From: Pseudomonadota bacterium
Lineage (GTDB): Bacteria > Pseudomonadota > Alphaproteobacteria > Rhodospirillales > Magnetospirillaceae
NCBI GenBank assembly: GCA_021798485.1
Contig: JAJZGK010000004.1
Coordinates: 1-42,494 of the forward strand
DNA: 42,494 nucleotides
Reading direction: 5' to 3'
The notes under the pieces are model-generated. The model saw only the letters and a program-made list of their open reading frames with translations. It was not told the DNA's origin and made no database searches. A program made the position numbers and the translations under genes. Positions 31,026-39,826 of the stretch are shown here, piece after piece (the stretch's first letter is position 1; the number at the start of each line of letters is the position of its first letter).

Positions 31026-32024
31026 ATGATCACCTTCGAAGGATACGAACGCCGCATCGCCGGGATCGATGCCTTTCTGGCCGGGTACGGCCTCGCCTCG
31101 CTGGAGGCGGCGGAGCAATGCTGCCGCGACAAGGGACTCGACGTGCCCCGCATCGTGAAATCCATTCAGCCCATCGCGTTCGAAAATGCCGGCTGGGCCT
31201 ATCTGATCGGCGCGGCGGCGGCCATCCGCCAGGGCCAGAACCAGGCCGCCGAGATCGCCGAAACCCTGGGCCGGGGCCTGCAGGCCTTCTGCATCCCCGG
31301 CTCGGTGGCCGACGACCGCAAGGTGGGGCTGGGGCACGGCAATCTGGCCTCGCGGCTGCTGCGCGAGGAAACCGGCTGCTTCGCCTTCTGCGCCGGGCAT
31401 GAATCCTTCGCCGCCGCCGAGGGCGCCATCGGTCTGGCCCGCTCGGCCAACGCCGCCCGCAAAACGCCGCTGCGGGTGATCCTGAACGGCCTGGGCAAGG
31501 ATGCCGCCCAGATCATTTCCCGCGTCAACGGCTTCACCTATGTGCAAACCCGGTTCGATTATGCCGGCGGCCGGCTGCAGGTCACGCGCAGCAAGGCCTA
31601 TTCCAGCGGCGAACGGGCCCTGGTGCGCTGCTACGGCGCCGACGATGTGCGCGAAGGCGTGGCCATCATGCATCTGGAAGATGTGGATGTGGCCATCACC
31701 GGAAATTCCACCAATCCCACCCGCTTCCAGCATCCGGTGATGGGCGTTTACAAGAAGGAACGGCTGGAACAGGGCAAGCCGTTCTTCTCGGTGGCCTCGG
31801 GCGGCGGCACCGGGCGCACCCTGCATCCCGACAATATGGGCGCCGGACCGGCCTCCTACGGCATGACCGACACCATGGGCCGCATGCATTCCGACGCCCA
31901 GTTCGCCGGTTCGTCCTCGGTACCGGCCCATGTGGAGATGATGGGCCTGATCGGCATGGGCAACAACCCCATGGTGGGGGCCTCGGTGGCGGTGGCGGTG
32001 GCGGTGCAGCAGGCCATGGCGTAA
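31026..32024 (+). CDS. GGGtGRT-family protein, unknown function
   Basis: A 332-residue protein with the family-naming motif: ASGGGTGRTLHPDNMGAGPA near residue 257, continuing SYGMTDTMGRMHSDAQFAG. The N-terminal MITFEGYERRIAGIDAFLAG and KVGLGHGNLASRLLREETG segments are also conserved. The second half, rich in small residues, ends MVGASVAVAVAVQQAMA. No signal peptide is present. The family is always found next to an IscU-like gene, as here, but its biochemistry is not known to me. AGGGAG precedes the ATG. Regulation by fluoride is shared with the preceding gene. Confidence 0.9.
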   Translation: MITFEGYERRIAGIDAFLAGYGLASLEAAEQCCRDKGLDVPRIVKSIQPIAFENAGWAYLIGAAAAIRQGQNQAAEIAETLGRGLQAFCIPGSVADDRKVGLGHGNLASRLLREETGCFAFCAGHESFAAAEGAIGLARSANAARKTPLRVILNGLGKDAAQIISRVNGFTYVQTRFDYAGGRLQVTRSKAYSSGERALVRCYGADDVREGVAIMHLEDVDVAITGNSTNPTRFQHPVMGVYKKERLEQGKPFFSVASGGGTGRTLHPDNMGAGPASYGMTDTMGRMHSDAQFAGSSSVPAHVEMMGLIGMGNNPMVGASVAVAVAVQQAMA

Positions 32025-32048
32025 CGGCGGCGGCGGAGCGTTCTCCCC

Positions 32049-32088
32049 TTGATCAAAGGCAATTTCATCGTCCGGGTCACGTTATATA
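32049..32088 (+). promoter_or_regulatory. Candidate FNR/Dnr-controlled promoter of the outer-membrane protein gene
   Basis: TTGAT-CAAA-GGCAA at 32049-32062 matches the FNR/Dnr consensus TTGAT-N4-ATCAA in 8 of 10 positions. A TATATA -10 hexamer lies at 32083-32088. Transcription would start near 32095, placing the box centre at about -40, the class II activator position. The left half-site is perfect, the right one poor. Confidence 0.5.
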
Positions 32089-32133
32089 GCAAATCACCAT
32101 AACGAAAGACCACAATTCCGGAGATGAAAGACC

Positions 32134-33096
32134 ATGAGAACGCTCCCCGCGGCCGGCTGCCTGCTGCTGTCGGCCCTGCTCCCCATCCTGACGGCCCTGC
32201 CGGCCTGGGCCGGGGAGGACCCGCTGGCCGGCGGGCCGCCGCCCCCCGCCGCCGCCACGGATGGCACCACCGCCGTTGGCGATTACTTCGCGCACTGGTC
32301 GGAACGGGTGCATGAGGCGCAGAGCAGCCAGCCGGGCTGGATGACGCCGCTGGTCACGGTGACCCCCCGCCTGGAGCAGGAGGTGCGCTTCGACCAGTCG
32401 TGGCAGCAGTTGGGCAACGGCGCCCATGTCACCAATTACGGCGGCGGCAAGGGCCTGGAACTGATCCCCACCACCAGCAACGAAATCATCATCAACGCCC
32501 CCCCCTATCTGGACCGCACCTATGCGCGGGCGCGCATGGTGAACGGCCTGCCCGGGGAAGGCACCGGGTTCCAGGATGATCCGGTTTTGCTGATCAAACA
32601 GCGGCTGCTGTCCTCGCCGGAAAGCCAGGGCAACTATATCCTCAGCGCCTTCCTGGGGGTTTCGGCGCCCACCGCCGCCACCCGGTTCGTTTCCGCCTAC
32701 GACACCTGGTCGGTTACGCCCACCCTGGCCGCCGGCAAGGGCTGGGGTGATTTCGATATCCAGGCCACCGTGGGACTGCAGATGCCCATGGCCTACGCCT
32801 CGGAAAACGGCAACGCCCTCAACAGCAACGTTGCCTTCCAGTACCATTTCGAGCGCTATTTCTGGCCGGAGCTGGAAGTGAACAACACCTACTGGACCAA
32901 TGGGCCGCGCGGCGGCCGCTTCCAGACCTTCATCACCCCCGGCATCATCTTCGGCCGTTTCGGCCTGGGCGATGGCGCCAAGCTGATCCTGGGCGTCGGC
33001 TATCAGTTCGCCGTCACTCCGCCCGAAGACAACCTCGATCCCCTCACCCCCCTCTACGACCGCGCCCTGCTCGCCACGGCCCGTGTCGCCTTCTGA
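32134..33096 (+). CDS. Outer-membrane beta-barrel transporter-like protein
   Basis: A 320-residue protein with a signal peptide (MRTLPAAGCLLLSALLPILTALPAWAG, cleavage near residue 26), a Pro/Ala-rich linker and a region of amphipathic beta-strands ending in the C-terminal aromatic ATARVAF, the usual outer-membrane barrel signature. The strand pattern (SWQQLGNGAHVTNYGGGKGLE, GWGDFDIQATVGLQMPMAYA, GAKLILGVGYQFAVTPP) resembles the MetA-pathway phenol-degradation family of putative porins. It may pass nitrous oxide cofactors or copper toward the nos system, but the neighbourhood alone suggests this. It ends in a strong terminator, so it is a separate transcript. Confidence 0.7.
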   Translation: MRTLPAAGCLLLSALLPILTALPAWAGEDPLAGGPPPPAAATDGTTAVGDYFAHWSERVHEAQSSQPGWMTPLVTVTPRLEQEVRFDQSWQQLGNGAHVTNYGGGKGLELIPTTSNEIIINAPPYLDRTYARARMVNGLPGEGTGFQDDPVLLIKQRLLSSPESQGNYILSAFLGVSAPTAATRFVSAYDTWSVTPTLAAGKGWGDFDIQATVGLQMPMAYASENGNALNSNVAFQYHFERYFWPELEVNNTYWTNGPRGGRFQTFITPGIIFGRFGLGDGAKLILGVGYQFAVTPPEDNLDPLTPLYDRALLATARVAF

Positions 33097-33115
33097 TCAG
33101 ACATGCCCCTCGGAC

Positions 33116-33148
33116 TGCCAGGGCCGGCGGCGTCGGCCCTGGCATTTT
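33116..33148 (+). terminator. Intrinsic terminator between the outer-membrane gene and nosR
   Basis: An 11-bp perfect stem, TGCCAGGGCCG (33116-33126) pairing with CGGCCCTGGCA (33134-33144), with a 7-nt loop and a TTTT tract at 33145-33148. It isolates the nos operon from upstream transcription. Confidence 0.92.
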
Positions 33149-33253
33149 AATATCCACCCAAAAGATAAGGCCCATTTGCCATATCTCTTTAAGCGATTCA
33201 TGACTTAAAGCCTATTACCACACCCTTTTACGCATCGGCAAAACGCTGTTCTA

Positions 33254-33267
33254 TTGATCAAGATCAA
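33254..33267 (+). promoter_or_regulatory. Perfect FNR/Dnr/NnrR-type box of the nos operon
   Basis: TTGAT-CAAG-ATCAA is a perfect match to the FNR/Dnr binding consensus. A plausible -10 (TATCCA) at 33288-33293 puts the box centre near -40 of a start site around 33300. This fits class II activation of nosR by low oxygen and/or nitric oxide. Which CRP/FNR family member binds cannot be told from the site alone. Confidence 0.92.
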
Positions 33268-33358
33268 GTTTTGCATGTCGAAACGGGTATCCAATGGCGC
33301 ATCCGACCATTCCGTAAGGTTTCATCGCGTACCGGCGATGCGCCCAGGGGGAGGCGAC

Positions 33359-35482
33359 ATGATATCCGTTGTGCAGGGTGGCTCCGGCCGCCTTTGGCGC
33401 CGTTTGGCGCTGTGTCTGGTTCTGACCGGCCTGGTTTTTCTGGCCGCTCCGGCCCGTGTTTGGGCGGCCACGCCGTTCGAGCAGTATCCCGTTATCAAAA
33501 CCTTCTTCCCCAGCGCCGATCACAGCGGCGCCATGGAGGGCACCCCGCCGGCGGCGGCGGTCTATCACGGCGCAACCCTGCTGGGATACGTGTTCCGCAC
33601 CGCCCTGGTGGCCCCCATCCCCGCCTATTCCGGCAAGCCCATCGACATCCTGATCGGCATCAACACCAAGGGCGTCATCACCGGCACCAAGGTTCTGGAG
33701 CAGCATGAACCCATTCTGCTGGTGGGCCTTCCCGTTCAGAAACTCTACGATTTCGTCGCCCAATATATCGGCCATCCCGTCACCGACACCTTCGTGGTGG
33801 GCGGGGCCAAGGACGAGCGCCCCGGCCATATTCGGGTCGATGCCATCAGCAGCGCCACCGTTACCGCCCTGGTGACCAACCGCACCATCACCGATTCCGC
33901 CCTGAAGGTGGCGGTGTCGCGTCATCTGGTCGCCGCCAGCGCCCTGACCGGCCAGCCCAAAGCCATCGTGCGGCGCGATCTTTACCAGCCCGCCGACTGG
34001 AGCAAACTGCTGGGCGACGGCTCGATCCGTCATCTCACCCTTTCGGCCGCCGAGGTTGACAAGGCCTTTCCCGGCCACCGGGGCGAGGTGAAACGCGATC
34101 TGACGCCGCAAAGCACCTTCATCGACCTTTACTACGCCTATCTCAACGCCCCCAGCATCGGCCGCAACCTGCTGGGCAAGCAGCGCTACGACGAACTGAT
34201 GGCCAGCCTGAAGCCGGACGAACATGCCATCCTTGTGCTGGCCAACGGCGCCTATTCCTTCAAGGGCAGCGGCTATGCGCGCGGCGGCATCTTCGATCGC
34301 CTGCACCTGAGCCAGGACGGCAATCTGATTCTGTTCCACGATCTTGATTATCAGGATCAGCAATCCCTGGCCGCCGTAAGCGCCCCCAGCTTTAACGAAG
34401 GTGCCGTTTTCATCATTCGCGCCGCCTACGGCTTCGATCCCGGACGCCCCTGGACCCTGCAATTGCTGGTGCGCCGCCAGATCGGCCCGGTGAAGAGCAT
34501 TTTCACCACCTTCTCGGGCGGCTACGAGATCCCGGATGCCCTGGTGATCCATCCGGCTCCGCCGGTGGAGGTGCCGTTATGGCTGCAGGAATGGCAGAGC
34601 CATCGCCTCGAACTCATCATTCTCGGCGTGGCGCTGCCCCTCCTGACCACCATTCTGATGTTGCAGGACATCCTGGTGCGCCGCCCCTTCTTCGTGCTCT
34701 ACGCCCGCACCCTCTTTCAGATCTTCACCCTGGTCTATATCGGCTGGTACGCCCTGGGGCAGTTGTCGGTGGTCAATGTGCTGACCTTCGCCAACGCGGT
34801 CATCCACGGCTTCCGCTGGGAAACCTTCCTCATCGATCCCGTCCTGTTCGTGATGTGGGCCTATGTGGCGGCCACCCTGCTGCTGTGGGGCCGCGGCGTG
34901 TTCTGCGGCTGGCTGTGCCCGTTCGGCGCCCTGCAAAAGCTGACCAGCCAGCTGGCCCGCTGGATCGGCGTGCCGCAGCTGCGCCTGCCCACCGCCCTGC
35001 ATGAACGGCTGTGGGCCATCAAATACATGATCCTGCTGGCCCTGTTCGGCCTGTCGCTGCAATCCACCAGCATGGCCGAGCGCTATGCCGAGGTGGAGCC
35101 CTTCAAGACGGCCATCTCGCTGCATTTCGACCGGCACTGGCCCTTCGTGCTCTATGCCGCCGGCCTGGTGCTGATCTCGGCCTTCAATCAGAAGTTCTAC
35201 TGCAAATATCTCTGCCCGCTGGGGGCGGCCCTGGCCATTCCCGCCCGGCTGCGGCTGTTCGACTGGCTGCGCCGCCGCCCGGACTGCGGCCACCCCTGCC
35301 ATCTCTGCGCCCGCGAGTGCGAGATTCAGGCCATCCACGACGACGGCGTGATCAACCCCAACGAATGCCATCACTGCCTGGATTGCCAGGTCACCTACTG
35401 GAACGACCAGCGCTGTCCGCCCCTGGTGCAGGCGCGCAAACGCCGCGAGCGCCAGAGCAAACCGGCCGACACGCAAGACTAG
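33359..35482 (+). CDS. nosR: NosR, membrane flavo-iron-sulfur electron donor to nitrous oxide reductase
   Basis: A 707-residue polytopic protein needed for N2O reductase activity. The start at 33359 follows GGGGGAGG. A signal peptide (LALCLVLTGLVFLAAPARVWA) leads into a periplasmic FMN-binding domain whose flavinylation motif ISSATVT places the acceptor threonine at residue 169. Five or six membrane helices follow, with the conserved CGWLCPFGALQ and CKYLCPLGAALA loops. Two 4Fe-4S clusters lie in CHLCARECEIQAIHDDGVI and CHHCLDCQVTYWND near the C-terminus. It ends 11 nt before nosX, whose product should attach the flavin. Confidence 0.97.
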   Translation: MISVVQGGSGRLWRRLALCLVLTGLVFLAAPARVWAATPFEQYPVIKTFFPSADHSGAMEGTPPAAAVYHGATLLGYVFRTALVAPIPAYSGKPIDILIGINTKGVITGTKVLEQHEPILLVGLPVQKLYDFVAQYIGHPVTDTFVVGGAKDERPGHIRVDAISSATVTALVTNRTITDSALKVAVSRHLVAASALTGQPKAIVRRDLYQPADWSKLLGDGSIRHLTLSAAEVDKAFPGHRGEVKRDLTPQSTFIDLYYAYLNAPSIGRNLLGKQRYDELMASLKPDEHAILVLANGAYSFKGSGYARGGIFDRLHLSQDGNLILFHDLDYQDQQSLAAVSAPSFNEGAVFIIRAAYGFDPGRPWTLQLLVRRQIGPVKSIFTTFSGGYEIPDALVIHPAPPVEVPLWLQEWQSHRLELIILGVALPLLTTILMLQDILVRRPFFVLYARTLFQIFTLVYIGWYALGQLSVVNVLTFANAVIHGFRWETFLIDPVLFVMWAYVAATLLLWGRGVFCGWLCPFGALQKLTSQLARWIGVPQLRLPTALHERLWAIKYMILLALFGLSLQSTSMAERYAEVEPFKTAISLHFDRHWPFVLYAAGLVLISAFNQKFYCKYLCPLGAALAIPARLRLFDWLRRRPDCGHPCHLCARECEIQAIHDDGVINPNECHHCLDCQVTYWNDQRCPPLVQARKRRERQSKPADTQD

Positions 35483-35493
35483 GAGCCAAGGAC

Positions 35494-36528
35494 ATGCCCT
35501 CGACGCTTCTTTCCCGCCGCGCCCTGCTGCGGTACGGCCTGGCCGGCGGCGCCCTGGCCCTGGCCGGCGGCGGCTGGATGGCCGCCCGGCGCTGGCGCGG
35601 CCGCTACGAGGTGCGCGCCGTGCGCACCATGATGAACAGCGATGTTTCCATCCTGGCGGTGGCCGACAGCCCCGACCACGGCCACCGCGCCATTGCCGCC
35701 GCCTTCGACCGCATGGCCCAGGCGGCCACCGCGCTCAACCGCTTCGACCCCGACAGCGCCGTGGGCCGCCTGAACCGCCACGGCCATCTGGCCGAGCCGC
35801 CCCAGGATCTGCTGACGGTGCTGGCCCGGGCCCGTCAGGTGTCGGAGCAAAGCGGCGGCGCCTTCGATATCACCGTGCAGCCCCTGATGGCCTATTATTT
35901 CAGCCTGCCCCGCCCGGTGGACCTGAACCGGCTGGACCGCCAGGCGGTGGCCGCCCGCGACCGGCTGGTGGATTACCGCAAGGTGCGGGTGGACGGCGGC
36001 GGCGTGCATCTGGACGAAGCCGGCATGGGCATCACCCTGGACGGCATCGCCAAGGGCTATATCGTCGATCTCGGCGCCGACCAGCTGCTGGCGCACGGCA
36101 TCGACGAAGCGGTGATCGATGCCGGCGGTGATGTGCGCACCCTGTCGCGCGGGCCCTCGGGCCGCACCTGGACCATCGGCATCGCCGATCCCATCGATCA
36201 GAGCAAACTGTTCGCCAGCGTGCCCATGCGCAACGGCGCCCTGTCCACCTCGGGCAATTACGAGATCTTCTTCTCGGCCGACAAGCGCCTGTTCCACATT
36301 GTCGATCCCCATACCGGCCTGTCGCCGGACATGTATTCCAGCGTCACCATCCTGGCCGAACGCAATATCGACTCCGACGCGTTCGGCACCGCGCTGTTCC
36401 CGCTGCCCCTGGCCCGCATCGGCGAGGTCATGCGGCCGGACGGCCCGCAATGGCTGGCCATCGACTGGAATGGCCGCCGCAGCTGGCAATCAGCCGATAT
36501 GCCGGTTTCGGCCAAGCACTCCGCCTGA
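35494..36528 (+). CDS. nosX: NosX, ApbE-family FMN transferase
   Basis: A 344-residue periplasmic protein with a Tat-like signal (SRRALLRYGLAGGALALAGG). The ApbE domain contains NRFDPDSAVGRLNRHG, QSGGAFDITVQPLMAYYFS, GITLDGIAKGYIVDLGADQL and DAGGDVRTL. The Mg-binding and catalytic region HIVDPHTGLSPDMYSSVTI with its downstream Asp (DSDAFGTALF) is present. ApbE proteins attach FMN covalently to threonine of the motif found in NosR, so nosR and nosX are functionally paired. AGGAGCCAAGG precedes the ATG. Confidence 0.95.
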   Translation: MPSTLLSRRALLRYGLAGGALALAGGGWMAARRWRGRYEVRAVRTMMNSDVSILAVADSPDHGHRAIAAAFDRMAQAATALNRFDPDSAVGRLNRHGHLAEPPQDLLTVLARARQVSEQSGGAFDITVQPLMAYYFSLPRPVDLNRLDRQAVAARDRLVDYRKVRVDGGGVHLDEAGMGITLDGIAKGYIVDLGADQLLAHGIDEAVIDAGGDVRTLSRGPSGRTWTIGIADPIDQSKLFASVPMRNGALSTSGNYEIFFSADKRLFHIVDPHTGLSPDMYSSVTILAERNIDSDAFGTALFPLPLARIGEVMRPDGPQWLAIDWNGRRSWQSADMPVSAKHSA

Positions 36529-36557
36529 TTTTTCCTTCAACCTTAAGGAGCGCATCC

Positions 36558-38486
36558 ATGAGCGATCGCGAAAACAGCAGCCGTCCCGACGGGGAAACCC
36601 CGGACCGGAACGATCACACGGTGTCCCGCCGCGCCCTTCTGGGCGGCGCCGCCGCCGGTGTTCTCGGGGCCGGGGCCGTCGGCCTGGCCGGAGGGGCCGC
36701 GGGCCTGGCCGGAAGCCTGGTGGGCGCCAGCCCCGCCTCGGCGCGGGAAGTGGCCCACAGCACCGATGTGCCCCCCGGCAAGCTCGACGACTATTACGGC
36801 GTGTGGAGCGGCGGCCAGTCGGGCGAGCTGCGCATCCTGGGCGTCCCCTCCATGCGCGAGCTGATCCGCATTCCCGTCTTCAACGTCGACGGCACCATCG
36901 GCTGGGGCATCACCAACGAAAGCAAGCGGGTGCTGGGGCCGAACGCGCCGTTGAACGGCGATACCCACCATGTGCACATGTCGCAGACCGACGGCCATTA
37001 CGACGGCCGCTATCTGTTCGTCAACGACAAGGCCAATACCCGCGTGGCCCGCGTCCGCTGGGATGTGATGCGCACCGACAAGATCCTGCACATCCCCAAT
37101 GCCCAGTCCATCCACGGCCTGCGCGTGCAGCGCGTGCCGAAAACCAAGTATGTGTTCTGCAACGGCGAGTTCCGCGTGCCCCATCCCAATGACGGCCGCG
37201 ACCTCAACGATCCCAAGAAGTATTTCACCGTTTATACCGCCATCGATGCCGAAACCATGAAGATCGCCTGGCAGGTGCTGGTGGACGGCAATCTCGACAA
37301 CACCGAAACCGATTATACCGGCAAATATTCCGGCGCCACCTGCTACAACTCGGAAGGCGGCGTGCATCTGGCCGATATGATGGAAGCCGAGCGCGACTGG
37401 GTGGTGTTCTTCGATATCCCCCGCATCGAGGCGGCGGTGAAGGCCGGCCAGTACAAGACCTTCGAAGATCCCGACGTGCCGGTGGTGGACGGCCGCCACG
37501 GCTCCAAGCTGACCCTTTACGTGCCGGTGCCGAAGAATCCGCACGGCATCAACGCCAGCCCGGACGGCAAGTATGTGGTGGCCAACGGCAAGCTGTCGCC
37601 CACCGTGACCGTGATGTCGTGGGAAAAGGTGGACCAGTGGTTCGCCGGCAAGCTCAAAGACCCGCGCGACGTGGTGCTGGCCGAGCCGGAACTGGGCCTG
37701 GGCCCGCTCCACACCACCTATGACGGTCGCGGCAACGCCTATACCACGCTGTTCATCGACAGCCAGATCTGCAAATGGAACCTGCACGACGCCATCCGCG
37801 CCGGCAAGGGCGAGAAGGTGAACTACATCCGCCAGAAACTGGATGTGAACTTCCAGCCCGGCCACAACAAGGCCTCGATGGCGGAAACCCGCGATGCCGA
37901 TGGCCAGTGGCTGATTTCGCTTAATAAGTTCTCGAAAGACCGCTTCCTGCGGGTGGGGCCGCTGCACCCCGACAACGATCAGCTGATCGACATCTCGGGC
38001 GACGAGATGAAGCTGGTGTCGGACAATCCGGTCTATTGCGAACCGCACGACTGCTTCATGCTGCGCCGCGATTTGGTGGAGCACAAGGTCAAGCAGGTGT
38101 GGGACTGGGGCGATCCCTTCTATGCCGAAACCGTGGCCATGGCCAAGAAGGACGGCATCGATATCCAAAGCGACAACAAGATCATCCGCGACGGCAACAA
38201 GGTGCGGGTCTACATGACCTCGGCGGCGCCGGCCTACGGCCTGAACGAGTTCGAGGTCAACAAGGGCGACGAGGTGACGGTGGTGATCACCAACATCGAC
38301 GACGTCGAGGATCTGACCCACGGCTTCTGCCTGTCCAATTACGGTATCAACATGGAGATCAGCCCGCACGAAACCTCGTCGGTCACCTTCACCGCCGATA
38401 AGGCCGGTGTGTACTGGTACTACTGCACCTTCTTCTGCCACGCCCTCCATCTGGAGATGCGCGGCCGTATGCTGGTGAAGGCGTAA
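36558..38486 (+). CDS. nosZ: Nitrous oxide reductase, clade I (NosZ)
   Basis: A 642-residue copper enzyme that reduces N2O to N2 in the periplasm, the final step of denitrification. The N-terminus has a Tat signal with VSRRALLGGAAAGVLGAGAV. CuZ histidines appear in GDTHHVHMSQ near residue 135 and across the propeller (EPHDCF, GPLHTTYDGRG, HGINASPDG). The C-terminal cupredoxin domain has the complete CuA site in YCTFFCHALHLEMRGRM. Tat signal, length and neighbourhood with NosR/X assign it to clade I. AAGGAG precedes the start. Confidence 0.98.
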   Translation: MSDRENSSRPDGETPDRNDHTVSRRALLGGAAAGVLGAGAVGLAGGAAGLAGSLVGASPASAREVAHSTDVPPGKLDDYYGVWSGGQSGELRILGVPSMRELIRIPVFNVDGTIGWGITNESKRVLGPNAPLNGDTHHVHMSQTDGHYDGRYLFVNDKANTRVARVRWDVMRTDKILHIPNAQSIHGLRVQRVPKTKYVFCNGEFRVPHPNDGRDLNDPKKYFTVYTAIDAETMKIAWQVLVDGNLDNTETDYTGKYSGATCYNSEGGVHLADMMEAERDWVVFFDIPRIEAAVKAGQYKTFEDPDVPVVDGRHGSKLTLYVPVPKNPHGINASPDGKYVVANGKLSPTVTVMSWEKVDQWFAGKLKDPRDVVLAEPELGLGPLHTTYDGRGNAYTTLFIDSQICKWNLHDAIRAGKGEKVNYIRQKLDVNFQPGHNKASMAETRDADGQWLISLNKFSKDRFLRVGPLHPDNDQLIDISGDEMKLVSDNPVYCEPHDCFMLRRDLVEHKVKQVWDWGDPFYAETVAMAKKDGIDIQSDNKIIRDGNKVRVYMTSAAPAYGLNEFEVNKGDEVTVVITNIDDVEDLTHGFCLSNYGINMEISPHETSSVTFTADKAGVYWYYCTFFCHALHLEMRGRMLVKA

Positions 38487-38505
38487 CCCGTCCGGAAACG
38501 CGATC

Positions 38506-39825
38506 GTGATCCGGACAACCGTCCGCCTGGCGGCGGGGCTGGCGGCAACGCTGGCCCTGGCCCTGGGCGGCAGCACAGCCTGTTCCGGCAGGGCGGCCGC
38601 CGCCGTGCCGGATCCGCTCATCGCCCAGGTGGCCCGGGCCGCGCCCGGCGCCACCCTGGTGGTGCCGGCGGGCGTGCATCACGTGCATCTGGTGCTGACC
38701 CGGCCGCTCACCCTGACGGGTGCGGCCGGGGCGGTGCTGGACGGCGACGGCAGCGGCTCGGTGCTGCGCATCGTTGCCGCCCATGTGACGGTCAGCCATC
38801 TTGCCGTGCGCAATTCCGGGCGGGATCTCACCGCCATGGATGCCGGCATCTTCGTGGAACAGACCGCGCGCGGCGTGCGCATCCTTGACAACGATATCAG
38901 CGAAAGCCTGTTCGGCATGTGGCTGAACGGCCCGCCCGACGCCCTGGTGCAGGACAACCGGGTGCGGGGCTTCGCCGATCTGCCCACCGTGCATCGCGGC
39001 GACGGCATTCATCTTTGGAACGTGCACAGCTCCACCGTGGCCGGCAACACCGTCTCGTTCAGCCGCGACGGCATCTATGTCTATGTCAGCAACCATGACC
39101 GCATCAGCGGCAATCATGTCAGCGACGTGCGCTACGGCGTGCATTACATGTATTCCAACGACAATGTGCTGGACGGCAACCACACCACCCGCACCCGGGG
39201 CGGCTACGCCCTGATGCAGTCGGAACGGCTTTTGATCGAAAACAACGTTTCCGACCGGGATTCCAACTACGGCCTCCTGATGAATTTCATCCTCCACAGC
39301 ACCATCCGCGGCAACCGGGTCACCCGGGTGGCCCCGGAACAGGGCTATGTGGTGGGCGGCAACGCCGTCAGCGGCGGCGACGGCAAGGGGCTGTTCGCCT
39401 ATAACTGCGTGCACAACACCATTACCGGCAACCTCTTCGCCGATAACGGCATCGGCGTGCACCTGACCGCCGGCTCCACCGACAACCGCTTCTACGGCAA
39501 CGCCTTCGTCAACAATCACGTCCAGGTCCGCTACGGCAATACCCGCCAGGAGGAATGGTCGTGGCAGGGGCGCGGCAATTACTGGAGCGGCTATCTCGGC
39601 TGGGATCTGAACGGCGACGGCATCGGCGATGTGCCCTTCGTGCCCAACGACGCCATGGACCGCCTGCTGTGGATCTATCCCAATGTCCGGCTGCTGATGA
39701 ACAGCCCGGCGGTGGCCACCCTGCGCTGGGTGCAGGCCCTGTTCCCGGTGTTCGACATGCCCCATGTCCAGGACAGCCACCCCTTGATGACCTCGCCCTT
39801 TTCCGCATCCGCCGGGAGTCCCTGA
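38506..39825 (+). CDS. nosD: NosD, periplasmic copper-insertion accessory protein
   Basis: A 439-residue exported beta-helix protein needed to assemble CuZ on NosZ. The GTG at 38506, behind CCGGAAACG, gives a signal peptide (RLAAGLAATLALALGGSTACSG). The mature part is a right-handed parallel beta-helix with repeated N-x-G/N-N-x-V rungs (VRILDNDISESLFGMWL, STVAGNTVSFSRDGIYVYVS, NTITGNLFADNGIGVHLTAG). It closes with the NosD-typical RQEEWSWQGRGNYWSGYLGW. It partners the NosF/NosY transporter encoded immediately downstream. Confidence 0.95.
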   Translation: MIRTTVRLAAGLAATLALALGGSTACSGRAAAAVPDPLIAQVARAAPGATLVVPAGVHHVHLVLTRPLTLTGAAGAVLDGDGSGSVLRIVAAHVTVSHLAVRNSGRDLTAMDAGIFVEQTARGVRILDNDISESLFGMWLNGPPDALVQDNRVRGFADLPTVHRGDGIHLWNVHSSTVAGNTVSFSRDGIYVYVSNHDRISGNHVSDVRYGVHYMYSNDNVLDGNHTTRTRGGYALMQSERLLIENNVSDRDSNYGLLMNFILHSTIRGNRVTRVAPEQGYVVGGNAVSGGDGKGLFAYNCVHNTITGNLFADNGIGVHLTAGSTDNRFYGNAFVNNHVQVRYGNTRQEEWSWQGRGNYWSGYLGWDLNGDGIGDVPFVPNDAMDRLLWIYPNVRLLMNSPAVATLRWVQALFPVFDMPHVQDSHPLMTSPFSASAGSP

Positions 39826-39826
39826 C

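Noticed and set aside
36543-38654. 703-codon frame antisense to nosZ
   Set aside because: No family resemblance; nosZ on the plus strand is complete with CuA and CuZ ligands.
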